A DNA stretch of 64,000 bases from an uncultured bacterium (GTDB lineage: Bacteria; Cyanobacteriota; Vampirovibrionia; Gastranaerophilales; Gastranaerophilaceae): assembly GCA_948964545.1 (NCBI GenBank), contig CAREDV010000003.1, positions 62,001 through 126,000 of the forward strand. Reading direction: 5' to 3'. Shown piece by piece: positions 47,285-56,202 of this stretch. Positions within the stretch are counted from its first letter, which is position 1. The number at the start of each line of letters is the position of its first letter. Under the pieces are notes generated by a model. The model had not been told where the DNA came from. It was given only the letters and a program-made list of their open reading frames with translations, and did no database searches. Both the position numbers and the translations under genes were made by a program.

Positions 47285-50083
47285 ATGAGTACAAAAACAG
47301 AGTATAAAGAAACTTTAAATCTGCCTCAAACGACTCTTGCTATGAGGGCGAATGCTACTGTGAGAGAACTTGAAATACAAAAATTCTGGGCAGAACATGA
47401 TATTTATAACAAAATTATCAATCAGCGCGATAAAGCTAATAAATTTATTCTTCATGACGGCCCTCCGTACTTGAGTTCTGAAAAAATTCACGTTGGTACA
47501 GCTTTAAACAAAATTCTTAAAGATATTCTTTTGAAATATAAAGCTCAAGCAGGTTTTTATACTCCGTATGTTCCTGGTTATGATGGACACGGACTTCCGA
47601 TTGAAAACGCTGTTGTAAAAAATATTAAAGGCGGTAGAAGTGCTTTAACACCTTACGAGTTAAGACAAAAATGCCGTGAATTTGCTCATAAAAACTTAAA
47701 AGGACAAGAAAGCGAATTTAAGCGTTTAGGCGTTCTTGGCAACTGGGAAAATCCTTATTTGACTATTAATCCTGAATTTGAAGCTGAACAGGTTAGAGTT
47801 TTTGGCGATATGTTTAAAAAAGGATATGTTGAAAAAGGTTTAAAACCTGTTTACTGGTGCGCATCTTGTGAAACCGCGCTTGCAGAAGCAGAGGTTGAAT
47901 ATGCTGATCATACATCAACTTCTATTTACGTAAGATTTAAGTTTGATGCAGAAAGCACAGAAAAGATTAATAAGATTGTTGACCTTGGCGGAAAAGATGC
48001 ATATGCAATCATCTGGACAACAACTCCTTGGACAATTCCTTCAAATATGGCAATCAGTATGCACCCGAAATTTGAATATACCTGGTTTGAAAAAGACGGT
48101 GATGTTTATGTTGTTGCGCAGGAATTGCTTGGTTCATTCTTAGCTGACGTTGAATGGGAAGAAAGCGATATTAAAGTTATCGGTTCTTGTATTGGTCAGG
48201 ATTTGGAACTTTTGAACACGACTCATCCGCTTGTTGACAGAAAATCTCCGATAATCTTGGGTGAACACGTTACGTTAGAAGCTGGTACAGGTTCTGTTCA
48301 CACTGCTCCAGGTCACGGTCTTGAGGACTACGAAGTTGGATGCAGATACGGTATTGAAGTATTTTCACCGTTAGACAGCAAAGGTGTTTGGACAGAAGCA
48401 GTTAATGATAAAGATTTGGAAGGTGTTCCATATTATAAAGGAAATTCAATTGTTATCAAAAAACTTCAAAACTGCGGAGCATTGTTGAAACAACAAGATA
48501 TTAACCACAGTTATCCACACTGCTGGAGATGTAAAAACCCTGTAATTTACCGTGCAACACCTCAATGGTTTGTTAAGGTAGACAAATTCAGAGATACAAC
48601 TCTTGATGCAATCAAAAATGTAAAATGGATTCCTGCAAGCGGTGAAGCAAGAATTTCCAACATGGTTGCAGGACGTACAGACTGGTGTATTTCACGTCAG
48701 AGAGCATGGGGAGTTCCTATCCCTGTATTCTACTGTGACGATTGCGGTGAGGTTATCGTAACTGATGAAACTATCGAAAATGTTGCGCGTATTTTTGAAA
48801 AAGAAAGTTCAGATGCGTGGGTTAATCATACGGTAGAGGAATTGTTGCCGCAAGGTTTTGTTTGTCCTAAGTGTGGCAAAAACCATTTCCGTAAAGAAAA
48901 TGACATTATGGACGTTTGGTTTGATTCAGGTATTACTTGGCGCGCAGTTGTTAACAAACGTTCTGAAGAACTCGGCACAACTCCTGTTGAAATGTATCTG
49001 GAAGGATCAGATCAGCATAGAGGATGGTTCCAGTCATCATTATTAACATCAATTGCGACTCAGGGAATTGCGCCTTACAAATCGGTTTTAACTCACGGTT
49101 TTGTATTCGGCGAAGACGGCAGAAAAATGTCAAAATCTTTGGGTAACTACATCAGACCTGATGAAATTATTAACACTTACGGTGCAGATATCTTAAGACT
49201 TTGGGCAGCATCAGTCGATTACAGAAACGATACAAAAATCGGTAACAACATTATTAAACAGCTTGCCGAAATCTTTAAGAAAACAAGAAATACATCACGT
49301 TTCTTGCTTGGAAACTTGTTTGATTTCGATCCTGCAGTTGACTATGTTGAATACAAAGACTTGAAAGCAATTGACAAATTCGCGTTGCATAAATTGAACG
49401 CATTGATTGAAAGTGTTACGGAAGCGTTCGACAATTACGAATTCTACAAATACTTCCAGCAATTGCAAAACTTTGCGGCTGTTGATTTAAGCTCGTTCTA
49501 TCTTGATATTGTAAAAGACAGATTGTACACAGCAGGCAAAAAATCGCTTTCACGCAGAGCATGTCAAACCGTATTGTTTGAAATCTTACAAACATTAGTA
49601 AGAATGCTTGTTCCTGTAATGCCTCACCAGGCAGAAGATATTTGGATGAGCGTTCCCGAATGCCAAAAAGGCGGACTTGAAAGCATTTTACTTTCTGATT
49701 GGGTAAAAGCAAATCCTGAATGGACAAATGCTCAACTTGAAGAAGATTTTGCAAAAATCTTGAAGGCTCGCGAAGTTGTTACACGCGCAATTGAACCTTT
49801 GAGAGCTGAAAAACAAGTTGGAAGTTCATTAGAAGTTGCGGTTTATGTAAACTCTGACGAGTCTGTTTTGAAAGCAAACGAGGATGAACTTTGCAATATA
49901 TTTATCACATCACAGGCATATGTAACAAGTGAAAAACCTGAAAATGTATTGAATGAATACACAGAGGACGGTTTCACCGTATGGGTTACAAAAGCAGAAG
50001 GCGAAAAGTGCGAACGCTGTTGGAAATACAGAAAACTTAATTCCGACGGAATTTGTGATGAATGTAATGAAGCAGTTAAATAA
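47285..50083 (+). CDS. ileS: Isoleucyl-tRNA synthetase
   Basis: About 932 residues from the ATG at 47285 (AGAGGG upstream; an in-frame GTG at 47252 is not needed). Class I signatures: LHDGPPYLSSEKIHVGTALN (HIGH motif read as HVGT), CBD/editing domain with TTTPWTIPSNMA, DVWFDSGITWRAVV, and KMSKSLGNYIRPDE (KMSKS). The C-terminus has the zinc finger CERCWKYR and CDECN. It charges tRNA-Ile. The HIGH variant is HVGT, with Thr for the last His, and the residues before it (YLSSEK) also differ from the common YANG. Confidence 0.95.
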   Translation: MSTKTEYKETLNLPQTTLAMRANATVRELEIQKFWAEHDIYNKIINQRDKANKFILHDGPPYLSSEKIHVGTALNKILKDILLKYKAQAGFYTPYVPGYDGHGLPIENAVVKNIKGGRSALTPYELRQKCREFAHKNLKGQESEFKRLGVLGNWENPYLTINPEFEAEQVRVFGDMFKKGYVEKGLKPVYWCASCETALAEAEVEYADHTSTSIYVRFKFDAESTEKINKIVDLGGKDAYAIIWTTTPWTIPSNMAISMHPKFEYTWFEKDGDVYVVAQELLGSFLADVEWEESDIKVIGSCIGQDLELLNTTHPLVDRKSPIILGEHVTLEAGTGSVHTAPGHGLEDYEVGCRYGIEVFSPLDSKGVWTEAVNDKDLEGVPYYKGNSIVIKKLQNCGALLKQQDINHSYPHCWRCKNPVIYRATPQWFVKVDKFRDTTLDAIKNVKWIPASGEARISNMVAGRTDWCISRQRAWGVPIPVFYCDDCGEVIVTDETIENVARIFEKESSDAWVNHTVEELLPQGFVCPKCGKNHFRKENDIMDVWFDSGITWRAVVNKRSEELGTTPVEMYLEGSDQHRGWFQSSLLTSIATQGIAPYKSVLTHGFVFGEDGRKMSKSLGNYIRPDEIINTYGADILRLWAASVDYRNDTKIGNNIIKQLAEIFKKTRNTSRFLLGNLFDFDPAVDYVEYKDLKAIDKFALHKLNALIESVTEAFDNYEFYKYFQQLQNFAAVDLSSFYLDIVKDRLYTAGKKSLSRRACQTVLFEILQTLVRMLVPVMPHQAEDIWMSVPECQKGGLESILLSDWVKANPEWTNAQLEEDFAKILKAREVVTRAIEPLRAEKQVGSSLEVAVYVNSDESVLKANEDELCNIFITSQAYVTSEKPENVLNEYTEDGFTVWVTKAEGEKCERCWKYRKLNSDGICDECNEAVK

Positions 50084-50107
50084 AAAGAGCCGAAAGGCTC
50101 TTTTTTT
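50083..50107 (+). terminator. Terminator of ileS
   Basis: Arms AGAGCC and GGCTCT close a GAAA tetraloop with a T7 run directly after the ileS stop. Confidence 0.9.
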
Positions 50108-50118
50108 ATATTACAAAA

Positions 50119-50126
50119 TGTTAACA
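50119..50126 (+). promoter_or_regulatory. TGTTAACA palindrome upstream of the 50204 gene
   Basis: The same 8-bp palindrome as in the leader blocks at 33573 and 34746, here 77 nt before the ATG. The flanks (TTACAAAATGTTAACAATTA) agree only in part. Confidence 0.3.
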
Positions 50127-50203
50127 ATTACTGTCATGTTTTAAAGATTTTGCTAAAAAGTGCCGTAGACATGAAGTAAGGAACTACATGAAAGGGTCAA
50201 AAA

Positions 50204-51706
50204 ATGGGAATGGCAGCATCACAAGCAAGATTACTAAGCATAACAGCCCGATTGACAAACAATGAAAATACGGGTCAGGCTGTATCATATTCTAAACAAA
50301 GACTTGCAGATCAAACTCAGCAAATTACCAATGAGTATAACGAGGCGCTTGATGCTACCAAATTGACTGTATTGATTGGTTTTAACGGTGCTCAGGCTAA
50401 CTATCAGGATATTTCTTACAACCTCATGACAGGTATGCAAATGGCATCTACAACAAAACAATACGTTGTAACTGATACCAAAGGCAGAATTTTGGTTACT
50501 GATAATATTGCAAAAGCTTACGAAAAAAGCCGTGGAAATTACAATGTGTTTTTACAAGCTTTGGGATATTCTCAAGCAGATATAAGCGTTCAAATTAATT
50601 CTGCAGATGAAAAAGCAAAAGAAAAAACTCAACAACAAATCCATGAAGCATGGGATAAATATTTTGCATCAGTCGGTATTAATAAATTTATGCCTGAACA
50701 CGATTTAGGTATCAGTTGGAATGAAACATATGCATTAGATGAGAATGGTAATCAGGTCTATAATATCGGCGACGGCTATGCAGGGTTTAAACGTGTTCAA
50801 ACTGACGATGAAGGTAATATTCTTTATAATAAGACTGAACAAAGAGATGTTGATGGCAATATTGTTTATACTTCTGAACAGGATATGAACGAAGATGGTA
50901 CTCCTAAGGTTGATGAAAATGGAAACCCTGTATATAAACCAGTTATGATTGATGATTTGAGTGATCCTGTATATGTAACAACTCATCCGCCGATAATTGA
51001 AAATGGTGCGCCGAAACGTGACGAAGATGGTAATATTGTTTATGATGAAACAAAATTGGTAAATGTTTGGGACCCAATCAACTATGAAGGTACTACAGAA
51101 GAATCGCGTAACCTGTATGATTATGCAATGTCTCTTACTGAAGCTTATTTAAGAGTTGGAACTGGCGAAAATGGTATTGCATTTAGAACGGAATATGATA
51201 TGGAGAATATTCAATCAGCAGCAAACCCTGATAACGCAAGTGCTATCAAATACTATCAGAATATATTTAATAAAATTCAATCAAGCGGATACTTTACATA
51301 CACAAATACTCCAGCAGAAGTTGATGAAAACCACCTTTACACATCAGAAGGTACAGGTAACAAGGGTAATGTTAAAAAGAACCCGCTTCAAGATAATTAC
51401 ACATTTGAAGCAGCATTACGCGACGGCTCTTTGAGACTTGAATACTACTCAGCTACAGATAAAGCATTCAAATCAACTACAATTTCTGAGGACAATTGTA
51501 TACAGGAAGTTGCAGATGAAAGAGCAATCGCAAGAGCAGAATCAAAATATAATCAGGATATGGCTGATTTGGAAAACAAAGATAAAAAATTAGACCTTGA
51601 ACTAAAAAAACTTGATACTGAACATAATGCACTTCAAACAGAATACGATGCGGTTAAAAATGTTGTAGACAAAAACGTTGAAAGTTCATTTAAAATATTT
51701 TCATAA
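50204..51706 (+). CDS. Hypothetical protein with D-x-(D/N)-G-N repeats and terminal coiled coil, 500 aa
   Basis: No family recognised. The N-terminal about 50 residues (MGMAASQARLLSITARLTNN, then ENTGQAVSYSKQRLADQTQQ) form a helix that recalls the start of flagellin- or hook-like and other self-assembling proteins. Residues about 185-275 contain five short acidic repeats of the type DENGNQVY, DEGNILY, DVDGNIVY, DENGNPVY and DEDGNIVY. The last about 70 residues form a coiled coil (ENKDKKLDLELKKLDTEHNA). There is no signal peptide. AAAGGG is the RBS. It is a single-gene unit with a terminator and likely specific to the lineage; surface or secreted structural use is a guess. Confidence 0.65.
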   Translation: MGMAASQARLLSITARLTNNENTGQAVSYSKQRLADQTQQITNEYNEALDATKLTVLIGFNGAQANYQDISYNLMTGMQMASTTKQYVVTDTKGRILVTDNIAKAYEKSRGNYNVFLQALGYSQADISVQINSADEKAKEKTQQQIHEAWDKYFASVGINKFMPEHDLGISWNETYALDENGNQVYNIGDGYAGFKRVQTDDEGNILYNKTEQRDVDGNIVYTSEQDMNEDGTPKVDENGNPVYKPVMIDDLSDPVYVTTHPPIIENGAPKRDEDGNIVYDETKLVNVWDPINYEGTTEESRNLYDYAMSLTEAYLRVGTGENGIAFRTEYDMENIQSAANPDNASAIKYYQNIFNKIQSSGYFTYTNTPAEVDENHLYTSEGTGNKGNVKKNPLQDNYTFEAALRDGSLRLEYYSATDKAFKSTTISEDNCIQEVADERAIARAESKYNQDMADLENKDKKLDLELKKLDTEHNALQTEYDAVKNVVDKNVESSFKIFS

Positions 51707-51733
51707 AGCTTACAGCGGCTATGTACGTAGTAC

Positions 51734-51767
51734 AAAAAAAAGACCCTCAATTGAGGGTCTTTTTTTT
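51734..51767. terminator. Bidirectional terminator
   Basis: A 20-nt perfect palindrome (AGACCCTCAATTGAGGGTCT) with A8 before and T8 after. It serves the 50204 gene and fusA, which ends at 51766. Confidence 0.85.
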
Positions 51768-53853
51768 ATTTGCTTGCTCCTGCTTTTTCGATAATTTCTT
51801 TTTCAACGTTAGCAGGAACTTGTTCATAATGGTCAAATTCCATTGAGAATGTTCCGCGTCCTTGAGTGTTTGATCTCAAGTCTGTTGCGTAACCAAACAT
51901 ATTTGCAAGAGGAACCATTGATCTTACGATTACGTTTCCTGTATTGCCTTGAGGTTCTTGTCCCTCAATACGTCCGCGTCTTCTTGAAATATCACCGATA
52001 ATTGTACCTGTAAATTCATCAGGAATTTCGATTTCAACTTTCATCATAGGTTCAAGAATACATGGCTGGGCTTTACGGCAGCCTTCTTTAATTGCCATAG
52101 AACCAGCGATTTTGAACGCCATTTCTGAAGAGTCGACTTCGTGGTAAGAACCATCATAAAGTTCTACTTTAACGTCAATCATCGGGAATCCAGCTAAGAT
52201 ACCGCCTTCAAGAGCTTCTTCCATACCTTTTCTTGCAGGTTCGATGTATTCACGAGGAACAGCACCACCAACGATTTTGTTTTCGAATACAAATCCTGCA
52301 TTTTCTTCAGCAGGTGAAATTCTAACTTTAACGTGACCGTATTGACCTTTACCACCTGATTGACGGATGAATTTAGAGTCTTGGTCAGCGTTTCCGCGGA
52401 TTGTTTCACGGTAAGCTACCTGAGGTTTACCGATGTTAGCTTCAACTTTGAATTCTCTAAGCATACGGTCAACGATGATATCAAGGTGAAGTTCGCCCAT
52501 ACCTGAAATGATTGTTTGTCCTGTTTCTGTATCAGATTTAACACGGAATGATGGATCTTCTTCAGCCAATTTTTGAAGTGCGATACCCATTTTATCCTGG
52601 TCAGCTTTTGTTTTAGGTTCGATAGCAACAGAGATAACTGGTTCAGGGAAGCTCATTCTTTCTAAGATAATAGGAGCTTTTTCGTCACACAATGTATCAC
52701 CTGTAGTTGTGTCTTTCAAACCAACTGCTGCACAGATATCGCCTGCGTAAACTTCTTGTTCTTCTTGTCTTTGGTCAGCATACATACGTACCAAACGAGC
52801 GATACGTTCTTTTTTGCCGTTAGTAGCGTTAAGAACATAAGAACCTGAAGTGATTACGCCTGAGTAAACTCTTAAGAATGTTAAACGACCAACGTAAGGG
52901 TCAGTCATAACTTTAAATGCAAGAGCTGCGAATGGTTCATCATCTGATGAGTGTCTTTCTGTTTTAGAACCGTCTTCAAGTTCACCTTCAATAGCTTTTA
53001 CATCAACAGGTGACGGCATATAGTAAACTACGTTGTTCAATAATAATTGAACACCTTTGTTTTTAAATGCTGTACCGCAGCATACTGGAACGATTTTGTT
53101 TTCGCAAACAGCTTTTCTCAAACCAGCTCTTAATTCGTCTACTGTAATAGATTCAGGATCTTCAAAGAATTTTTCCATTAAAGCGTCATCTTCTGATGCG
53201 ATAGCTTCAACCATTGCATCTCTGTATTCTTTAGCTTTTTCAGCCAATTCTGCAGGGATATCTTCTTCTCTAATATCTGTACCTAAATCATTTGTATAGA
53301 TTTCGGCTTTCATAGTCATAAGGTCAACAAGACCTGTGAATTTATCTTCAGCACCGATAGGCAGCTGGATAGGAACAGCATTAGCGCCGAGTCTGTTTTG
53401 AATTTGGTCTACAACTCTGTAGAAATCTGCACCTGTTCTGTCCATTTTGTTTACGAATACCATACGTGGAACTTCGTATCTGTTAGCTTGTCTCCAAACA
53501 GTTTCAGATTGAGATTGAACACCGCCTACAGCACAGAATACAGCAACAACACCATCTAATACACGGAGTGAACGTTCTACTTCAATAGTAAAGTCAACGT
53601 GACCTGGTGTATCAATAATGTTAATCTGGTGTCCTTTCCATTCAGCAGTTACAGCAGCTGATTGGATTGTAATACCACGTTCTTTTTCCTGTTCCATAAA
53701 GTCAGTTACAGCAGCACCGTCGTGTGTTTCACCAATTTTGTGGGTTTTACCTGTGTAAAACAAAATACGTTCAGTAGTAGTGGTTTTACCTGCGTCGATG
53801 TGAGCGGCAATACCAATGTTTCTGATTTTTTCTAATGGAGTTTTTCTTGCCAT
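51766..53853 (-). CDS. fusA: Translation elongation factor G
   Basis: 695 residues, the normal length. G1 AHIDAGKTTTTERIL, switch EKERGITIQSAAVT, G3 IDTPGHVDFT, G4 NKMDRTGADF, and the C-terminal domains with GMGELHLDIIVDRM and RSNTQGRGTFSMEFDHYE. It drives ribosome translocation. AAGGAA is the RBS. It stands alone, without rpsL, rpsG or tuf beside it, so the usual str operon is broken up here. The shared upstream gap with uppS (53854-53987) holds promoters for both directions. Confidence 0.97.
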   Translation of the reverse strand: MARKTPLEKIRNIGIAAHIDAGKTTTTERILFYTGKTHKIGETHDGAAVTDFMEQEKERGITIQSAAVTAEWKGHQINIIDTPGHVDFTIEVERSLRVLDGVVAVFCAVGGVQSQSETVWRQANRYEVPRMVFVNKMDRTGADFYRVVDQIQNRLGANAVPIQLPIGAEDKFTGLVDLMTMKAEIYTNDLGTDIREEDIPAELAEKAKEYRDAMVEAIASEDDALMEKFFEDPESITVDELRAGLRKAVCENKIVPVCCGTAFKNKGVQLLLNNVVYYMPSPVDVKAIEGELEDGSKTERHSSDDEPFAALAFKVMTDPYVGRLTFLRVYSGVITSGSYVLNATNGKKERIARLVRMYADQRQEEQEVYAGDICAAVGLKDTTTGDTLCDEKAPIILERMSFPEPVISVAIEPKTKADQDKMGIALQKLAEEDPSFRVKSDTETGQTIISGMGELHLDIIVDRMLREFKVEANIGKPQVAYRETIRGNADQDSKFIRQSGGKGQYGHVKVRISPAEENAGFVFENKIVGGAVPREYIEPARKGMEEALEGGILAGFPMIDVKVELYDGSYHEVDSSEMAFKIAGSMAIKEGCRKAQPCILEPMMKVEIEIPDEFTGTIIGDISRRRGRIEGQEPQGNTGNVIVRSMVPLANMFGYATDLRSNTQGRGTFSMEFDHYEQVPANVEKEIIEKAGASK

Positions 53854-53974
53854 TTTGTTTTTTCCTTTTTTATATTGTGTACTTCGCTATTATATATTTT
53901 TAGCTTCACTTAAAATTATCACACAAACATATATTTTTACAAACGGGTTGTTTGAAATTTTTTAATATTTGCAA

Positions 53975-53987
53975 TATAATAAGTGAT
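53975..53987 (+). promoter_or_regulatory. -10 box of uppS-rdgB close to the ATG
   Basis: TATAAT (53975-53980), then 7 nt (AAGTGAT), then the ATG at 53988; no Shine-Dalgarno. Confidence 0.5.
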
Positions 53988-54710
53988 ATGAAAACATCAG
54001 AAAAAGATTTGATAACGGCTGAAATCGTTAAGCAGACAAACTTACAGCATATAGCAATAATTATGGACGGCAATAGAAGATGGGCAAAGGAAAGAAATCT
54101 TCCATCAGCTATGGGGCACAAAAAAGGTGTTGATGCTTTGAAAGCTGCGCTTCGTGCGTGCAATGATTTTGGTATAAAATATTTAACCGTTTATGCGTTT
54201 TCAACCGAAAATTGGAATAGAAAAAAAGAAGAAGTTGATTTTTTGATGGAACTTCTTGCTTTAACTTTAACAAATGAACTTGCGGAAATGCACGCGGAAG
54301 GTGTTGTTATTAATTTTATCGGTGATATTTCAAAATTAAGCCCGAAATTACAGAAGATTTTGGCTCATTCTGTTGAAACAACAAAAAATAACACGGGTGT
54401 GCATTTGCAGATTGCGTTCAATTATGGTTCGCGCGATGAAATTGTGAATGCTGTGAAAACTATTGTTGCAAAAGGAATTACAGATATCAATGAAGAAACA
54501 ATTTCAAAATATCTGTATACAGGCGGAATTCCTGACCCTGATTTGCTAATCAGAACAGGCGGGGAAATGAGGGTTTCAAATTATCTTTTGTGGCAGATTG
54601 CGTATTCGGAAATTCTTGTTGTAAAAGAGTTTTGGCCTGAATTTGGCAGAGAGTCTTTAGCAAGTGCTGTTGAGGAGTTTCAAAACAGACAGAGGCGTTT
54701 CGGAAAATGA
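53988..54710 (+). CDS. uppS: Undecaprenyl diphosphate synthase (isoprenyl transferase)
   Basis: About 240 residues from the ATG at 53988. Cis-prenyltransferase signature: HIAIIMDGNRRWAKERNLPS (catalytic Asp), MGHKKGVDALKAALRACNDF, YLTVYAFSTENWNRKKEEVD, LQIAFNYGSRDEIVNAV, PDPDLLIRTGGEMRVSNYLL and WQIAYSEILVVKEFWPEF. It makes the C55 lipid carrier for peptidoglycan and surface glycans, which links it to the glycan genes in this window. An earlier in-frame ATG at 53952 lies upstream of the promoter. The stop overlaps the start of rdgB (ATGA). Confidence 0.94.
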   Translation: MKTSEKDLITAEIVKQTNLQHIAIIMDGNRRWAKERNLPSAMGHKKGVDALKAALRACNDFGIKYLTVYAFSTENWNRKKEEVDFLMELLALTLTNELAEMHAEGVVINFIGDISKLSPKLQKILAHSVETTKNNTGVHLQIAFNYGSRDEIVNAVKTIVAKGITDINEETISKYLYTGGIPDPDLLIRTGGEMRVSNYLLWQIAYSEILVVKEFWPEFGRESLASAVEEFQNRQRRFGK

Positions 54711-55264
54711 AGATAACATTTGCAACAGGGAATGACCATAAATTGCAGGAAATAAATGAGATTTCCGCGGGTTCGGGGGTTGAGTTTGTCTTACCGCCCG
54801 AGGGCTTTAACCCTGTAGAGGACGGTGAAACTTTTGAGGAAAACTCTTTGATTAAAGCCCGCGAGGCAGCGCGTTTAAGCGGAATGATCTCATTGGCGGA
54901 TGATTCGGGATTGTGTGTGGAAGCTTTAAACGGCGCACCGGGGATTCATTCAGCTCGTTATGCAGAAACTGCGCAGGCACGTATTGATAAGTTATTGCTG
55001 GAACTTGAGTGCAAGGATAACCGCAGGGCAAAATTTGTGTGTGCAATGACTTTAGTGGATGCTTGCGGGAAAGTTTTGTTTCAAACCCGCGGAGAATGCC
55101 ATGGTGAAATTGCAAGAGGGCAGTCGGGTGTGAACGGTTTTGGCTACGATCCTGTATTCTTGATTAGTGACCGCACAATGGCTGAAATGTCAGAGGATGA
55201 AAAAAATGAAATTTCTCACCGCGGCAGGGCGCTGAGAAAAGTGTTGGAATTTTTAAGTAAATAG
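54707..55264 (+). CDS. rdgB: XTP/dITP diphosphatase (RdgB/HAM1)
   Basis: 185 residues. Family blocks: ITFATGNDHKLQEINEI, GETFEENSLIKAREAARLSG, LADDSGLCVEALNGAPGIHS, ARYAE, GYDPVFL and SHRGRALRKVLEFL. It removes noncanonical purine triphosphates from the nucleotide pool. It is translationally coupled with uppS by an ATGA overlap. Codon use is slightly richer in G+C than its neighbours. No canonical terminator for the plus strand follows; the hairpin GCCCTTGC/GCAAGGGC right after the stop has T6 before and A8 after it. Confidence 0.93.
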   Translation: MKITFATGNDHKLQEINEISAGSGVEFVLPPEGFNPVEDGETFEENSLIKAREAARLSGMISLADDSGLCVEALNGAPGIHSARYAETAQARIDKLLLELECKDNRRAKFVCAMTLVDACGKVLFQTRGECHGEIARGQSGVNGFGYDPVFLISDRTMAEMSEDEKNEISHRGRALRKVLEFLSK

Positions 55265-55325
55265 TTTTTTGCCCTTGCAAAAGCAAGGGCAAAAAAAAGA
55301 CCGGCGTGAAAAGATTTTCCGGTCT
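55265..55325 (-). terminator. Two adjacent hairpins; the second ends the 55368 prepilin gene
   Basis: The hairpin AGACCGG/CCGGTCT (55298-55325) is followed on the minus strand by T8, a good terminator for the prepilin gene. The neighbour GCCCTTGC/GCAAGGGC (55271-55290) lies next to the rdgB stop with A and T runs in the wrong order for a plus-strand terminator. Confidence 0.65.
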
Positions 55326-55367
55326 ACAAAAAGATTCGATTTTTGTTTATTCCCGTGGGAATTGTTT

Positions 55368-56072
55368 TTATTTGCTGTACAGAATAAGTCTGCCTGCTGC
55401 TGAGTTTGGTAATACTGTTTGATCATAAAAAACTACAGGGTATATATCTGTAGGATTTGATACTTCTGTACAGGTAGATTTATCATATAATTTACCAAAT
55501 GTTCCAGCAGCCGATTCTTCATCTTCTGCATCTGTATTAGTAGAATCTAAAGCATAAGTCCCACTACATACTGTAACTTTATTAGGGCCTTTTTCTCCGT
55601 TTACATCAACAAAACCAAAACATGGCGAATCTTTTTTACATTCTCCCTGTCCTTTTGCGTAAGCAAACATCATGCCGTCATTAAAATAGATATATGTATC
55701 AGCTTTAAGGTTTGAGATTTTTTCATCTGGATTAGAACCATCTTTAAGATTTGTACTATTATATATAGTCGGAGTGGTTGTTTCTGTTTTTACATAATTC
55801 ATTCTATCTGTTATAAGTTTGTAAATATTTTGTTTTCCTGCAGTTGTATCAATTTCATTTTTTGTTGTATCTGCAAAATTCCAGTCATCAAGTGCCACGT
55901 TCAAAGTAACAGCCTGTGATAAAGCTGACAATGCTTTTTTGTAAGCTGCTTTGTATTGCGCACCCTGTGTTGAGTTCATCAACGTAGGCATTGTCATTGC
56001 TGCTACAACACCGATAATACCTAAAGTAATCAAGACCTCTGCGAGTGTAAACGCACTAAAATTTCTTCTCAT
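55368..56072 (-). CDS. Type IV prepilin-like protein
   Basis: 234 residues. The leader MRRNFSA precedes FTLAEVLITLGIIGVVAAMT (Glu at +5, hydrophobic helix), so cleavage after Ala is likely. The head has a helix (YKAAYKKALSALSQAVTLNV) and a beta part with Cys pairs (GECKKDSPCFGFVDVNGEKG and TVCSGTY ... STCTEV). DVNGEKGPN matches the block in the G-tract prepilin (DINGIQKGPN), so the two are members of one family. It is expressed from a near-consensus promoter with an operator inside and has a good terminator. Confidence 0.85.
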   Translation of the reverse strand: MRRNFSAFTLAEVLITLGIIGVVAAMTMPTLMNSTQGAQYKAAYKKALSALSQAVTLNVALDDWNFADTTKNEIDTTAGKQNIYKLITDRMNYVKTETTTPTIYNSTNLKDGSNPDEKISNLKADTYIYFNDGMMFAYAKGQGECKKDSPCFGFVDVNGEKGPNKVTVCSGTYALDSTNTDAEDEESAAGTFGKLYDKSTCTEVSNPTDIYPVVFYDQTVLPNSAAGRLILYSK

Positions 56073-56108
56073 AATCCTCTATGTCCTTTCATTATTAGTC
56101 ACATGTTT

Positions 56109-56156
56109 ATTATACGATATTTATATCAATTTGTCAAGATTATTGATATAAATATC
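56109..56156. promoter_or_regulatory. Near-consensus prepilin promoter with a 14-bp inverted-repeat operator
   Basis: On the minus strand TTGACA (56137-56132), a 17-nt spacer and TATAAT (56114-56109). The inverted repeat has arms GATATTTATATCAA (56116-56129, inside the spacer) and TTGATATAAATATC (56143-56156), 13 nt apart. The divergent XRE gene starts at 56203, so it is the natural candidate to bind here. Confidence 0.75.
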
Positions 56157-56202
56157 ATTATATCATCTTAAACTTATCTATATATTTTAATAGAGGTTTG
56201 AG

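Noticed and set aside
55271..55290. Terminator for rdgB on the plus strand
   Set aside because: The GCCCTTGC/GCAAGGGC hairpin has its T run on the wrong side, with A8 after it.
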